Assembly: GCF_910578895.1 (NCBI RefSeq)
Contig: NZ_CAJTSC010000006.1
Coordinates: 29,668 to 89,946, forward strand
Source of the DNA: an uncultured Bacteroides sp.
GTDB lineage: Bacteria > Bacteroidota > Bacteroidia > Bacteroidales > Bacteroidaceae
Reading direction: 5' to 3'
Length of the DNA: 60,279 nt
In this document: positions 33,468-41,899 of the stretch, piece by piece
How positions within the stretch are numbered: position 1 is the stretch's first letter
Layout: the number at the start of each line of letters is the position of its first letter
Made by a program: the position numbers and the translations under genes
Notes under the pieces: model-generated
Databases searched by the model: none
The model's input: the letters and a program-made list of their open reading frames with translations, nothing else
Told to the model about the DNA's origin: nothing

Positions 33468-35468
33468 TTAATATCCATAATAATTTTTCAATAATCCCTG
33501 ATGGCTTGACAATGCGTCCGGCGGTATAGGCACCAAATAGCGTACAGGGTCTGTCGCGGGATTTACGGAACCCGCATTCGAAGCGTTGATATACCCGTAG
33601 AAAGAATGCAGGATACGGACAGACGGTTCCCACTGACGCGGATTGGAGTTTTTGACCTGCGTACAATACTGATTACACATATCCACACGCGAATAGCCGG
33701 AAGGAGTTGAGGAAGGATACGAAGATAGCGCTTCATCATAAGAATTGATTTTACCGTCCCTGTACCAATCCATTGTTTCCGCCACACAAACAGGGAACAA
33801 TGATTTATCTGCCGGTACCATCTTATAGTAAGCTACGGCAGGGTAAGCATCAAAGCGCGCATCGTAAGTAGGATTCTCAAAAGGAGTTGTCGTATTTTCA
33901 TACTGCTTGGTACGAGCCACTTTACCCAATTCAATCCAACCGAAATACAAATCATACAGCGTTTTTCCATACAAGTTCCAACGTGCCAAATCATAACGCC
34001 GGTGTTTCTCTCCGCCAAATTCCCATGCACGTTCCTGCACAATGGCAGTAAAGAAATCCTCTTTCGTGCCTAAAGCATCTACATAAGCATCTACCTTTTC
34101 CGTATAATCTTCCTGTGCAAAAGCCCTTTTGCGTACCTGTTTCAAGGCATCTTTAGCTCCGGCAGTTGGTCCGTCATGATTTTCATTGGCAGCTTCCGCA
34201 TACATCAGCAACACATCGGCATAGCGCATATAGGTATAATTGATTCCGGTTCCTTTATTGGACGTGCTGCCCAACGGTGATTGCATAAACAAGCGGTTCC
34301 ATTTACCACAGCCAACGTTAAGTTCGGAAAAAGGCTTCTGAATGATAGAACTCATCCCGGAATTTTCATAACGGAACATTTCGCAGGTTATATCTCTACG
34401 CAAATCAGCCCTGTCAAAAGACAGCATATAAGTCAGCGCCAACCTGGCACCGCCGGATGAATATCCATGTGGAGCATTGGAAGCATTAACTCCTTCCGAG
34501 TTCTTTGACGACACAATGTATGTTCCCCAAGAATAGGCCAATTCCCCGGAACCGCCGACTTTAGCCGGTACATCGAAAATATTATCATCATTGACCGGTA
34601 CTATCCAGTTGCATTCATCTACCCAAACCTGACGGAAAGAACGGGTCAAAGAGTGCTTGCCTTCGGAAATGACTTTTCCGGCATATTCTTCGGCTATTTC
34701 ATAGTACTCTTTCCAATCATCGCTGCGTTCCATTGCACCTACAGCCGCAGGATTATCATAATCCGGCCTGAGGCTCCAGCCGCCTCTTTGCAAAGCCATA
34801 CGGGCTATCAATGCCTGACAGAATTCTCTTGACGCGGCTTCCACTCCCCTGTCGGACTCTTCGGCATACAGCATCAAGGGCTCCACTTCTATCAAATCAT
34901 TTATCATGTCCGTCAATATCGTATTACGGTCTGTAGCCCCAATGAACAATTCCTCCTTGTTTCCGGCAGGCTTTCTCCTGTAAGGTACATCGCCCCAGTT
35001 CCTGACAAGTTCCAGATAATACATGGCACGCAAAACTTTCGCTTCTCCATAATAATGCATCAGACGAGACGGTCTGGTCTTATCGGCAACCTCAAATAGC
35101 GGGCTCTGCTCAATACCCTCTATAACATCGTTTGTCCGGTTCACCCCGTCATACATTCCCGTCCAAATATCACCGTACGACTTTATATCGCCTGTACTCG
35201 GTACAAATGCACGTTCATTGAGGTTGGACGCAGCAGACAACCCGCTGAACTCCACATCTGTATTAAACAACATTTTTTTGAGCAAGACCCCTACCCATCC
35301 CTTTCCGCTTACCATAGGTACATACATTCCATTAACAGCGGTAGCGATTTCGGATTCACTGCCAAATACATAATTCTTATCAAACGTAGACGGAGAATTC
35401 ACATCCAGATAATCAGAACAGGACGCAAACAATAATATGTTCGCAATCACCAATATATATTTTCTCAT
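33468..35468 (-). CDS. susD-like: SusD/RagB family nutrient-binding outer-membrane lipoprotein
   Basis: This 666-residue lipoprotein has a signal peptide with Cys in LLFASCSDYLDVNSP, then the SusD TPR-like helices (for example YYGEAKVLRAMYYLELVRNWGDVPY, in part) and the RagB/SusD C-terminal domain with YADVLLMYAEAANE. It forms the lid over the SusC channel and binds the glycan before import. The gap after susC is 12 bases. An alternative ATG two codons upstream exists at 35474. Confidence 0.95.
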   Translation of the reverse strand: MRKYILVIANILLFASCSDYLDVNSPSTFDKNYVFGSESEIATAVNGMYVPMVSGKGWVGVLLKKMLFNTDVEFSGLSAASNLNERAFVPSTGDIKSYGDIWTGMYDGVNRTNDVIEGIEQSPLFEVADKTRPSRLMHYYGEAKVLRAMYYLELVRNWGDVPYRRKPAGNKEELFIGATDRNTILTDMINDLIEVEPLMLYAEESDRGVEAASREFCQALIARMALQRGGWSLRPDYDNPAAVGAMERSDDWKEYYEIAEEYAGKVISEGKHSLTRSFRQVWVDECNWIVPVNDDNIFDVPAKVGGSGELAYSWGTYIVSSKNSEGVNASNAPHGYSSGGARLALTYMLSFDRADLRRDITCEMFRYENSGMSSIIQKPFSELNVGCGKWNRLFMQSPLGSTSNKGTGINYTYMRYADVLLMYAEAANENHDGPTAGAKDALKQVRKRAFAQEDYTEKVDAYVDALGTKEDFFTAIVQERAWEFGGEKHRRYDLARWNLYGKTLYDLYFGWIELGKVARTKQYENTTTPFENPTYDARFDAYPAVAYYKMVPADKSLFPVCVAETMDWYRDGKINSYDEALSSYPSSTPSGYSRVDMCNQYCTQVKNSNPRQWEPSVRILHSFYGYINASNAGSVNPATDPVRYLVPIPPDALSSHQGLLKNYYGY

Positions 35469-35480
35469 ATACAATATATT

Positions 35481-38400
35481 TTAGAAATTCAAATTAACAC
35501 CAACTGTATAAACACGGCTGCGCGGAGTCACATTATTGTCAATGCCCGGTGTCAGACCTTTTTGGATATTCACTTCCGGATCATAACCGCTATATCCTGT
35601 TATCGTAAACAAATTACTTCCGGAAAAGTACAAACGCAAACTCTTAACGACTCCCAAAGCGCCCAACCAATGTTTAGGAAGCGTATAACCGACCGTTAAC
35701 GTACTCAACCGAAGGAAAGAACCGTCTTCAACCAGATCGGTCATCGTTATGCCTTGGGTTACGGACATCCACGAATAGGTCGTGGCATTCTCATTCAATG
35801 CAGCCAAAGCAGCAGGATCACCGGAGACATTCACCCCGGCATCATCCACATACCGGAAACGATTGGCAAGATTCATATCCGTAGATAAATTGGAATAATT
35901 GCGACGGACAGCCGAATGCAGATAAAGTTTATTCACATTAAGCACATCAAAATCGCACATATAATTGAAGAATGCCGTAAAGTCTAAATTCTTCCAGCTA
36001 CTGGAAAGTCCGAAACCACCGGTCACTTTAGGATTGGTATCACCGATAACCGTCATGTCATCTTCCGTAATCAGATTTGATTCCGAAGCGGACAGTTTCT
36101 TGAATTTCATGGCTCCCGGTTTAAAGGCAAAGTTACCGGAACTGAATGATGAATTATCGGGTATGCCCGGCTTCAATGTCCATTTTTTCGTAGTCGCATC
36201 AAAATCAAAGTCATCTACCTTGTAGAAACCGTCATTGACAAATCCGTAAATCAACCCCATGCTCTTGCCTACTTCCATTTTATAGTTATAAGTTCCATAC
36301 CAGTTAGACAACGAGGCTTTGGTTTTCCATTCAGCCTCACCGGTAGCAAGTTTGTCTACCTTGTTCTTGTTGAACGCAACATTGAAATTTGCCGACAACT
36401 GAAAATTCTTTGTCTGCACAATTTTTGCATCTAAAGATAGTTCAACTCCTCTGTTTGACGTCTGCCCCACATTGGTCATCTGGCGGGAGTAACCGGATGA
36501 ATTGGGGATAATGGAAGGAACCAACAAATCTTTAGTCGTATTCCAATACACATCAATCGTACCGTTCAAACGGTTTCTGAAGAAACCGAAATCCACACCG
36601 ATATTACGGGTTATTGTTGTTTCCCACTTCAAGTCGGGGTCATAAAGATAGGTCTGGTCGGCAAACTGATAATAATTATATTCCTCATTGCCGAAAGCCG
36701 GAGCAGTCGTTCCGCTGTACACTCTATAAATGTTGTGCCACAAGTCATTTCCAATACGGTTATTACCCGCCAAACCGTAGCTGGCCCTTAACTTCAAATC
36801 TGAAATAAATCTTATAGGCTTCATCCATTTCTCATTGGAAATTCTCCAAGCAACAGAACCGGCCGGGAAATACCCCCATTGCTTACCAGGAGCAAACTTG
36901 GTAGACCCGTCGGCACGAACCGTCAGAGTTGCATAATAACGGCTCTTATAATCATACAATGCCCGCCCGAAGAAAGAAGCGGTCCTGTCGGGAGCGCTTT
37001 TATAGCTGGTACTCTGATTAGGAGTTCCCAAAGCAAAATTTTCCAATGCCGCCTCTGCCGTTACTGAAACCGGGAAAAACTTGGCACTCATAAAGATGTT
37101 ATCGTTCTGCACATGGTTAATTTCCTGTCCCAACATTATGTTGACGTTATGAGACTTCTTAAACAGATTACGGTAAGTCAACGTATTTGCCAGACGATAA
37201 GATTCTTTATGGGTTTTAGTACGTTTAGCCGAAGGCATATTATTCATACCTGCGGCAGAAGCCGTACTGGACAATGGTCCGTAAAACTGATTATCATTCG
37301 AATTAGCTTTACTTATCCCATACTCGGAACGAAATTGCAATCCTTTTATCACATCCCATACCAACGCAGCCTTCAGGCTGACGGACTGTTCATCCCGTTT
37401 TCTATAATTTTGTTTGTTCTCTTCTACCGGAGTATACTTCTGATTCAGAGAGTTTCCATCTTCATCCAGGTTTTCTTCGTCATCTTCAGGATCGATAGCA
37501 ACTCCTGCCGACAGTCCGTTGGTAGGGCGAAAGCGAAGCGCCGTAACAATGTTTGTCCCCGAAGTTCCGGCACCGTCAATAACGCGTGTACGATAAGTCG
37601 CATTTGTTTCCAGTTTCAAGTTCCTGAACAACTCATGATTCAATTTCAGATTAATGTTATTACGTGTCAGTCCCGAACCAATCAACTGTCCCTCATCCTT
37701 ATTGCGGGTATAACTCAAATTGAATTTAGTCTTTTCATTACCGCCATTGACAGTCACATTATAATATTGCGAAATAGGATTCCCCCCCAGAATCTCGTCC
37801 TGCCAATCAGTAGTGTTCGTGTATTTATACAAATCAATGTCATCATAATAACCGAAATTCTTGATAAAACCCTCATCCGATCCTTTACGGATTTGTTGAT
37901 ATTCGTATTCGGCCATAACAAACTCGTAGTTATCCATTACCGGAATTTTACGCGCCAACGTACGCATTTGCAGATAACTGTTGAACTGTACACTCGTTTT
38001 ACCCATTTTAGGATTCTTGGTAGTCACAATGACAACGCCGTTTGCCCCCCTTGCTCCATAAATAGCTGTCATTGAAGCTTCTTTCAACACGTCGATAGAC
38101 TCAATATCCGTCGGAGGAATGCCGCTTAAATCATCTACCGGAAAACCATCCACCAAAAACAACGGGGAATTATCCTGGGTAATGGAACCGCCGCCACGCA
38201 CGCGGACACTGATTTCGGCATCCAATGCGCCGTCCGTAGTAGTAATCTGTACACCTGCCATTTTGCCCGCCAAAGCATCTGCCACGGAAGCCGAAGCAAC
38301 TTTGGATATAGCCTCGGACGACACAGACGAAATAGACCCCGTCACATCACTACGACGTATATTGCCGTATCCCAATACTACAATCTCATCCAATACATTC

Positions 38401-38951
38401 GCATCCTCGTGCATCGTAATATCCAGTTTCTTGCCCTGCAAAGCCTTTACCTTACGCGTCTGATAGCCAATGTACGAAATTTCCAGAATTGCATTATCCG
38501 CAACTTCCAACGAAAAACCGCCATCAATGCCGGTAATCGCCCCGTTAGTTGTTCCATGTTCCCTGACAGTCGCGCCAATTATTGCCTCTCCCGCATCATC
38601 CACAACCTTGCCAACGGCTCTGAGTCTTTTTATTTTTTTATTGTTCTCCGACCGTGCTTTCTTCACTATTATCCGCTTATTCCGGATTTCATAAGTCAGA
38701 TTTTGTCCCTGAAAAATTTGCTGAATGACCTCATCAATGGTCGCTTTATCCGCAGATATTGAAATCTGCTTATTCGTATCTACATCGGCAGATGAAAACA
38801 CAAATGAGTAGCCTGCTTTTTCTTTCAATAGCTCTATTGCATCCTTCACCGTTATTTGCTTAGTTTTCAAAGATATATCTTGCGAAAAAGCAGAAAGATG
38901 AAGACAAAGAGCTACCGAGGCTATTAAAATAGCCTTACTGAAGTTTCCCAT
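35481..38951 (-). CDS. susC-like: SusC/RagA family TonB-linked outer-membrane protein with STN domain
   Basis: This 1156-residue transporter has a signal peptide (about residues 1-23), an N-terminal STN/secretin domain (about 28-100), a carboxypeptidase-like regulatory domain (about 112-190), the SusC box LDEIVVLGYG, a plug and a large beta-barrel. The STN domain marks a TonB-dependent transducer that signals to a FecR-type anti-sigma factor, and exactly such a protein is encoded upstream. It should import pectin oligosaccharides together with the SusD partner and switch the locus on when ligand is present. Confidence 0.95.
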   Translation of the reverse strand: MGNFSKAILIASVALCLHLSAFSQDISLKTKQITVKDAIELLKEKAGYSFVFSSADVDTNKQISISADKATIDEVIQQIFQGQNLTYEIRNKRIIVKKARSENNKKIKRLRAVGKVVDDAGEAIIGATVREHGTTNGAITGIDGGFSLEVADNAILEISYIGYQTRKVKALQGKKLDITMHEDANVLDEIVVLGYGNIRRSDVTGSISSVSSEAISKVASASVADALAGKMAGVQITTTDGALDAEISVRVRGGGSITQDNSPLFLVDGFPVDDLSGIPPTDIESIDVLKEASMTAIYGARGANGVVIVTTKNPKMGKTSVQFNSYLQMRTLARKIPVMDNYEFVMAEYEYQQIRKGSDEGFIKNFGYYDDIDLYKYTNTTDWQDEILGGNPISQYYNVTVNGGNEKTKFNLSYTRNKDEGQLIGSGLTRNNINLKLNHELFRNLKLETNATYRTRVIDGAGTSGTNIVTALRFRPTNGLSAGVAIDPEDDEENLDEDGNSLNQKYTPVEENKQNYRKRDEQSVSLKAALVWDVIKGLQFRSEYGISKANSNDNQFYGPLSSTASAAGMNNMPSAKRTKTHKESYRLANTLTYRNLFKKSHNVNIMLGQEINHVQNDNIFMSAKFFPVSVTAEAALENFALGTPNQSTSYKSAPDRTASFFGRALYDYKSRYYATLTVRADGSTKFAPGKQWGYFPAGSVAWRISNEKWMKPIRFISDLKLRASYGLAGNNRIGNDLWHNIYRVYSGTTAPAFGNEEYNYYQFADQTYLYDPDLKWETTITRNIGVDFGFFRNRLNGTIDVYWNTTKDLLVPSIIPNSSGYSRQMTNVGQTSNRGVELSLDAKIVQTKNFQLSANFNVAFNKNKVDKLATGEAEWKTKASLSNWYGTYNYKMEVGKSMGLIYGFVNDGFYKVDDFDFDATTKKWTLKPGIPDNSSFSSGNFAFKPGAMKFKKLSASESNLITEDDMTVIGDTNPKVTGGFGLSSSWKNLDFTAFFNYMCDFDVLNVNKLYLHSAVRRNYSNLSTDMNLANRFRYVDDAGVNVSGDPAALAALNENATTYSWMSVTQGITMTDLVEDGSFLRLSTLTVGYTLPKHWLGALGVVKSLRLYFSGSNLFTITGYSGYDPEVNIQKGLTPGIDNNVTPRSRVYTVGVNLNF

Positions 38952-39119
38952 AAACTTTTTTGAATTTATAATTAATGAATAGAAATAAGTGGTGGTAATA
39001 AATCACCCTATGGCGCTGACTCCCGGACTATTATCCGGAAAATAAAATACTAATGTCAGCCGGAAAAAGTAAATCTCATACAATTCATGTTCCTCATATT
39101 TCATTTTTTAAGTTCAACA
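38952..39119 (-). promoter_or_regulatory. susC leader with nested stem-loop
   Basis: On the minus strand the gap between fecR and susC contains GCTGAC/GTCAGC (39015-39020 with 39055-39060) enclosing CCGGA/TCCGG (39023-39027 with 39034-39038). No TAnnTTTG box is visible, which is compatible with use of the locus's own ECF sigma factor. The function of the hairpin is unknown. Confidence 0.4.
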
Positions 39120-40127
39120 TTAATATAGTATATATACACCGTTCTCAATTTTATAATTCATCTGCCTGGTAGAAACCATCACATCCAAAATCTTGTCAAT
39201 CGTATTGCCCGAAATGCCAAAACTTCCATAGAAGCGCTTGTCGCGTAAAGAATCGGCAACTTCTATCTTTACATTATAACTGCGCATCAGTTTTTTAGCT
39301 ATATCTTCCAATAATTCCTCATCAAAGAAAAGTTCATCATTAATCCAGACATTAGCCTTATCCGCCCTTGTACAACTTTTCACCATTTGACCGGTCACTT
39401 TATTGAGAACCATCTTCTCATTCGCAATCAGATAAAGTTCCGGCATTTCCCTGACGCCATTCTGCAAGGCAACCTTTCCTTCCAGCAAATTTACAGTCAC
39501 CTCCTCGTCATCCGGATAGTTTCTGAAATTGAATTTTGTGCCCAATACTTGCAAGCTCAGTTCTTCCGTCTTTATTCTAAAAGGTAATTCTTCGTTCTTC
39601 GTTACCTCAAAATACCCTTCTCCTTCCAGCCTCAAGCGCCGGTCGTCCACTCCAAACCCTTGCGAGTATACAATTTTCGATCCGGCATTCAGCCATACCA
39701 ATGTTCCATCCGGTAAATAGAGTTTGGTATGTGCTCCCATAGGCGCCTCTACAATCATATCCGCAAAATTCTGCTTCACTGCCTGTTTTCCTTGCCAATA
39801 AGCAGCAAACGGAATTATCAGAACCAATGCAACGGCAGCCACCCGCATAAATGTCTTCCACGAAAAACGAAGCGCTCGTTTCCGTCTCTTCTCAGACTCG
39901 GCAACACGTTGTTTAAACAATGAGAATGCCTTATCCTTATCAAACTGCACAACAGTATTGGCAACTCCCGAAGAAAACCATACCTCCAACTTATTCCGTA
40001 CATATTTCCGGTTAGACTCAGACTCCAAACTCCGGCGTTTCAGTTCAGCAAAGGATTCCTTGTCCATTTTTCCCGAAAGGTATCGGGTTATCAATAAATC
40101 CATATCAGTATGTTCTTCCAGTCGCAT
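39120..40127 (-). CDS. FecR-family anti-sigma factor
   Basis: This 335-residue single-pass protein has a cytoplasmic N-terminal sigma-binding part, one membrane segment near residues 90-110 (FMRVAAVALVLIIPFAAYW), and a periplasmic FecR domain (VEAPMGAHTKLYLPDGTLVWLNAGS, in part) followed by a C-terminal DUF4974-like STN-binding region (LMRSYNVKIEVADSLRDKRF, in part). It should hold the ECF sigma factor inactive until the STN domain of the SusC protein signals ligand. It follows the sigma gene by 68 bases. Confidence 0.93.
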   Translation of the reverse strand: MRLEEHTDMDLLITRYLSGKMDKESFAELKRRSLESESNRKYVRNKLEVWFSSGVANTVVQFDKDKAFSLFKQRVAESEKRRKRALRFSWKTFMRVAAVALVLIIPFAAYWQGKQAVKQNFADMIVEAPMGAHTKLYLPDGTLVWLNAGSKIVYSQGFGVDDRRLRLEGEGYFEVTKNEELPFRIKTEELSLQVLGTKFNFRNYPDDEEVTVNLLEGKVALQNGVREMPELYLIANEKMVLNKVTGQMVKSCTRADKANVWINDELFFDEELLEDIAKKLMRSYNVKIEVADSLRDKRFYGSFGISGNTIDKILDVMVSTRQMNYKIENGVYILY

Positions 40128-40195
40128 AATTCTGTTGCTTTATATATAAGACAAAAAAATCAAGAATGAGGGTAGTCGGAAAAATATATTTTTTT

Positions 40196-40792
40196 TCAAA
40201 TATCCATAAAAATATAAATAATCAATAGATGCAAATAGTGGTCCAAACGCTTTTGAAGAATGGATAAGGCATTCTTTATATGATACTTGACCGTATTGAT
40301 AGAGATACCTAATTCCAAAGCAATCTCTTCGTACTTTTTTTGCTCGAAACGACTTTTCTTAAATACAGTCCGGCATTCCGCAGGCAGTTCTTCAATACTA
40401 CGGGTAAGTTCATCTTCCAGTTCTTGCTCAAGCAATATCCCCAAAGGCTGGTTCTCTTCCACAAAAACAGAATCAAGGAATTCCATATTTTCAGGCAACA
40501 TGAAAGAGGAGAAATGCAGTTCTTCGCGGCGGCTCAAAGATTGCAGCTCATTCAAACAACGATTACGTACAGCACGCATCAAATAGGCACGAATGGAATA
40601 TGTTATTTCTATCTCCTCACGATGTTCCCATAAATAAAATATAGCGTCATCCACGACCTCTTCCGAAAGAGCCGCATCATTCAAGATTTGATTGGCAAAA
40701 CGGCAAAGCAGAACATAATGACGCTCGTAGATGCTCTTAAAAGCACCCTCCACTCCTCTACGTAACTGTTCAATGATTAATGTGTCTTTCAT
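40196..40792 (-). CDS. ECF-type RNA polymerase sigma-70 factor
   Basis: This 198-residue sigma factor has region 2 (FANQILNDAALSEEVVDDAIFYLWEHR, in part) and region 4 with a helix-turn-helix (YEEIALELGISINTVKYHIKNAL, in part). It belongs to the Bacteroidetes FecI-like group paired with FecR anti-sigma factors. It should direct transcription of the susC-susD-lyase genes downstream. A minus-strand -7 element lies at 40816-40823. Confidence 0.94.
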   Translation of the reverse strand: MKDTLIIEQLRRGVEGAFKSIYERHYVLLCRFANQILNDAALSEEVVDDAIFYLWEHREEIEITYSIRAYLMRAVRNRCLNELQSLSRREELHFSSFMLPENMEFLDSVFVEENQPLGILLEQELEDELTRSIEELPAECRTVFKKSRFEQKKYEEIALELGISINTVKYHIKNALSILQKRLDHYLHLLIIYIFMDI

Positions 40793-40815
40793 AGCCGCCT
40801 CTATCTATAGAAGAA

Positions 40816-40823
40816 CAAAAGTA
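40816..40823 (-). promoter_or_regulatory. Bacteroides promoter of the sigma factor gene
   Basis: On the minus strand this reads TACTTTTG, 23 bases before the ATG. An ATTG lies about 22 bases further upstream. This suggests the regulator pair is read by the housekeeping sigma factor. Confidence 0.5.
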
Positions 40824-40894
40824 GTGAAACTTGGATAACTACACGCAATCATTAAGAGAATTTTTCAGAGAAAGATATTTTTTGCATACTAAAC

Positions 40895-41010
40895 TCTTTT
40901 CGTTTGACAGCTGTTTTCCTTTCGTTTGACAGTTGTCGGACAAAAGGAAAACAGCTGTCAAACGAAAAGGAAACATATATCGGACGATTACTTCTTAGTA
41001 AGAAAAATAT
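40895..41010 (-). repeat. Dispersed long-hairpin repeat, copy 2 (inverted relative to copy 1)
   Basis: Arms at 40896-40931 and 40934-40969 form a 36-bp stem around a two-base centre (GACA-GT-TGTC). As RNA only one position fails to pair once G-U pairs are allowed. The arms repeat the words TTTCGTTTGACAG and GGAAAACAGCTGTC. Next comes ATATATCGGACGATTA and the small inverted repeat TTACT-TCTT-AGTAA. The reverse complement aligns with 4531-4646 along its whole length. Confidence 0.88.
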
Positions 41011-41095
41011 ATCGTTTAATATTTGACTTAGAATTTGATTTACTTTTCACGTAATTAAATACAGCTAATTGTAGCATTACAAGAAGAGTATTAAC

Positions 41096-41128
41096 AAAAA
41101 AAGCAGTCACATACATATGCAACTGCTT
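41096..41128 (-). terminator. Intrinsic terminator of tRNA-Gly
   Basis: On the minus strand the stem AAGCAGT/ACTGCTT is extended by TGCAT/ATGTG (two G-U pairs) with a four-base loop and is followed by a seven-base T-run. It lies 14 bases past the tRNA. Confidence 0.85.
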
Positions 41129-41141
41129 GATTTTCATATTG

Positions 41142-41214
41142 AGCGGCAAGCGAGGTTCGAACTCGTGACCCTCAGCTTGGGAAGCTGATGCTCTACCAAC
41201 TGAGCTACTGCCGC
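41142..41214 (-). tRNA. tRNA-Gly, anticodon CCC
   Basis: On the minus strand the acceptor stem GCGGCAG pairs with TTGCCGC (one G-U). The D arm is AGCTCAGTTGGTAGAGC. The anticodon stem TCAGC/GCTGA encloses the loop TTCCCAA, so the anticodon is CCC. The T arm contains GTTCGAACC. The discriminator base is T, as expected for glycine. CCA is not encoded. It reads GGG codons. Confidence 0.95.
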
Positions 41215-41247
41215 AAATTTTGTTTTCCTCTGTTCCGAAAACTTTGG

Positions 41248-41255
41248 CAAAGGTA
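41248..41255 (-). promoter_or_regulatory. Bacteroides -7 element for tRNA-Gly
   Basis: TACCTTTG on the minus strand, 33 bases upstream of the mature tRNA 5' end. Confidence 0.6.
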
Positions 41256-41328
41256 ATGAAATCTTTAAAAAAGAAAAAAGGAAAACGCTAAAAAATGTTC
41301 GTTCCTTGCCACTGATGCAGAAATCATG

Positions 41329-41336
41329 TACATTTG
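41329..41336 (+). promoter_or_regulatory. Bacteroides promoter of the cobU operon
   Basis: TACATTTG is preceded by TTG at 41306-41308 with 20 bases between, matching the -33/-7 spacing. The ATG at 41362 leaves a leader of about 20 bases, too short for a cobalamin riboswitch. Confidence 0.7.
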
Positions 41337-41361
41337 CTTCCCGTAAACTTCAAACAAACCA

Positions 41362-41874
41362 ATGAGACGAATCATACTCATCACCGGCGGAGCCCGCTCG
41401 GGCAAAAGTACTTATGCGGAGAAGTTGGCGCTTGACCTCTCGCCCAATCCCGTCTACCTTGCCACGGCGCGTATATGGGATGAAGAGTTCCGCAAACGGG
41501 TAATACACCATAAAGAAAGACGCGGACCGGAATGGACGAATATAGAAGAAGACAAGGAATTGAGCCGTCATTCGTTGTCGGGACGTGTTGTGCTGACAGA
41601 CTGCGTAACGTTGTGGTGTACCAACTTTTTCTTTGACCTGAACGGCGATACACGCCAAGCCCTTGCCGCTGCCAAAACGGAATTCGACCGCTTTACCGCA
41701 CAGGATGCCACCTTTATATTTGTCACCAACGAGATAGGCATGGGCGGCACATCCGAAAATGAAATACAACGGAAGTTTACGGATATGCAGGGATGGATGA
41801 ACCAATACATAGCTACGCAAGCCGATGAGGTCATCTTAATGGTATCCGGCATTCCCGTAAAAATCAAAAATTAA
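41362..41874 (+). CDS. cobU: Adenosylcobinamide kinase / adenosylcobinamide-phosphate guanylyltransferase
   Basis: This 170-residue enzyme phosphorylates adenosylcobinamide and adds GMP to give AdoCbi-GDP, the activated precursor of the lower-loop assembly of vitamin B12. The P-loop is GGARSGKST (residues 9-17), and the second family motif is the FVTNEIGMG region (about 126-134). First gene of the cobU-cobT-cobS-cobC unit. Confidence 0.95.
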   Translation: MRRIILITGGARSGKSTYAEKLALDLSPNPVYLATARIWDEEFRKRVIHHKERRGPEWTNIEEDKELSRHSLSGRVVLTDCVTLWCTNFFFDLNGDTRQALAAAKTEFDRFTAQDATFIFVTNEIGMGGTSENEIQRKFTDMQGWMNQYIATQADEVILMVSGIPVKIKN

Positions 41875-41899
41875 GAATATTAAATACTGAAAGAATACA

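Larger units (their letters stand above)
40793..41361. other. Intergenic region holding repeat copy 2 and tRNA-Gly
   Basis: The 569 bases contain the sigma promoter, a long-hairpin repeat (40895-41010), the tRNA terminator (41096-41128), tRNA-Gly (41142-41214), its promoter (41248-41255) and the cobU promoter (41329-41336). I see nothing else. Confidence 0.8.

Noticed and set aside
37113..38075. 320-codon open frame antisense to susC
   Set aside because: The minus-strand SusC plug and barrel sequence is unmistakable; the antisense peptide has no recognisable features.
41306..41318. GCCACTG word before cobU, resembling a B12-box fragment of a cobalamin riboswitch
   Set aside because: It lies upstream of the TACATTTG -7 element and overlaps the -33 TTG. 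The leader after the likely start is about 20 bases, too short for a cobalamin riboswitch.
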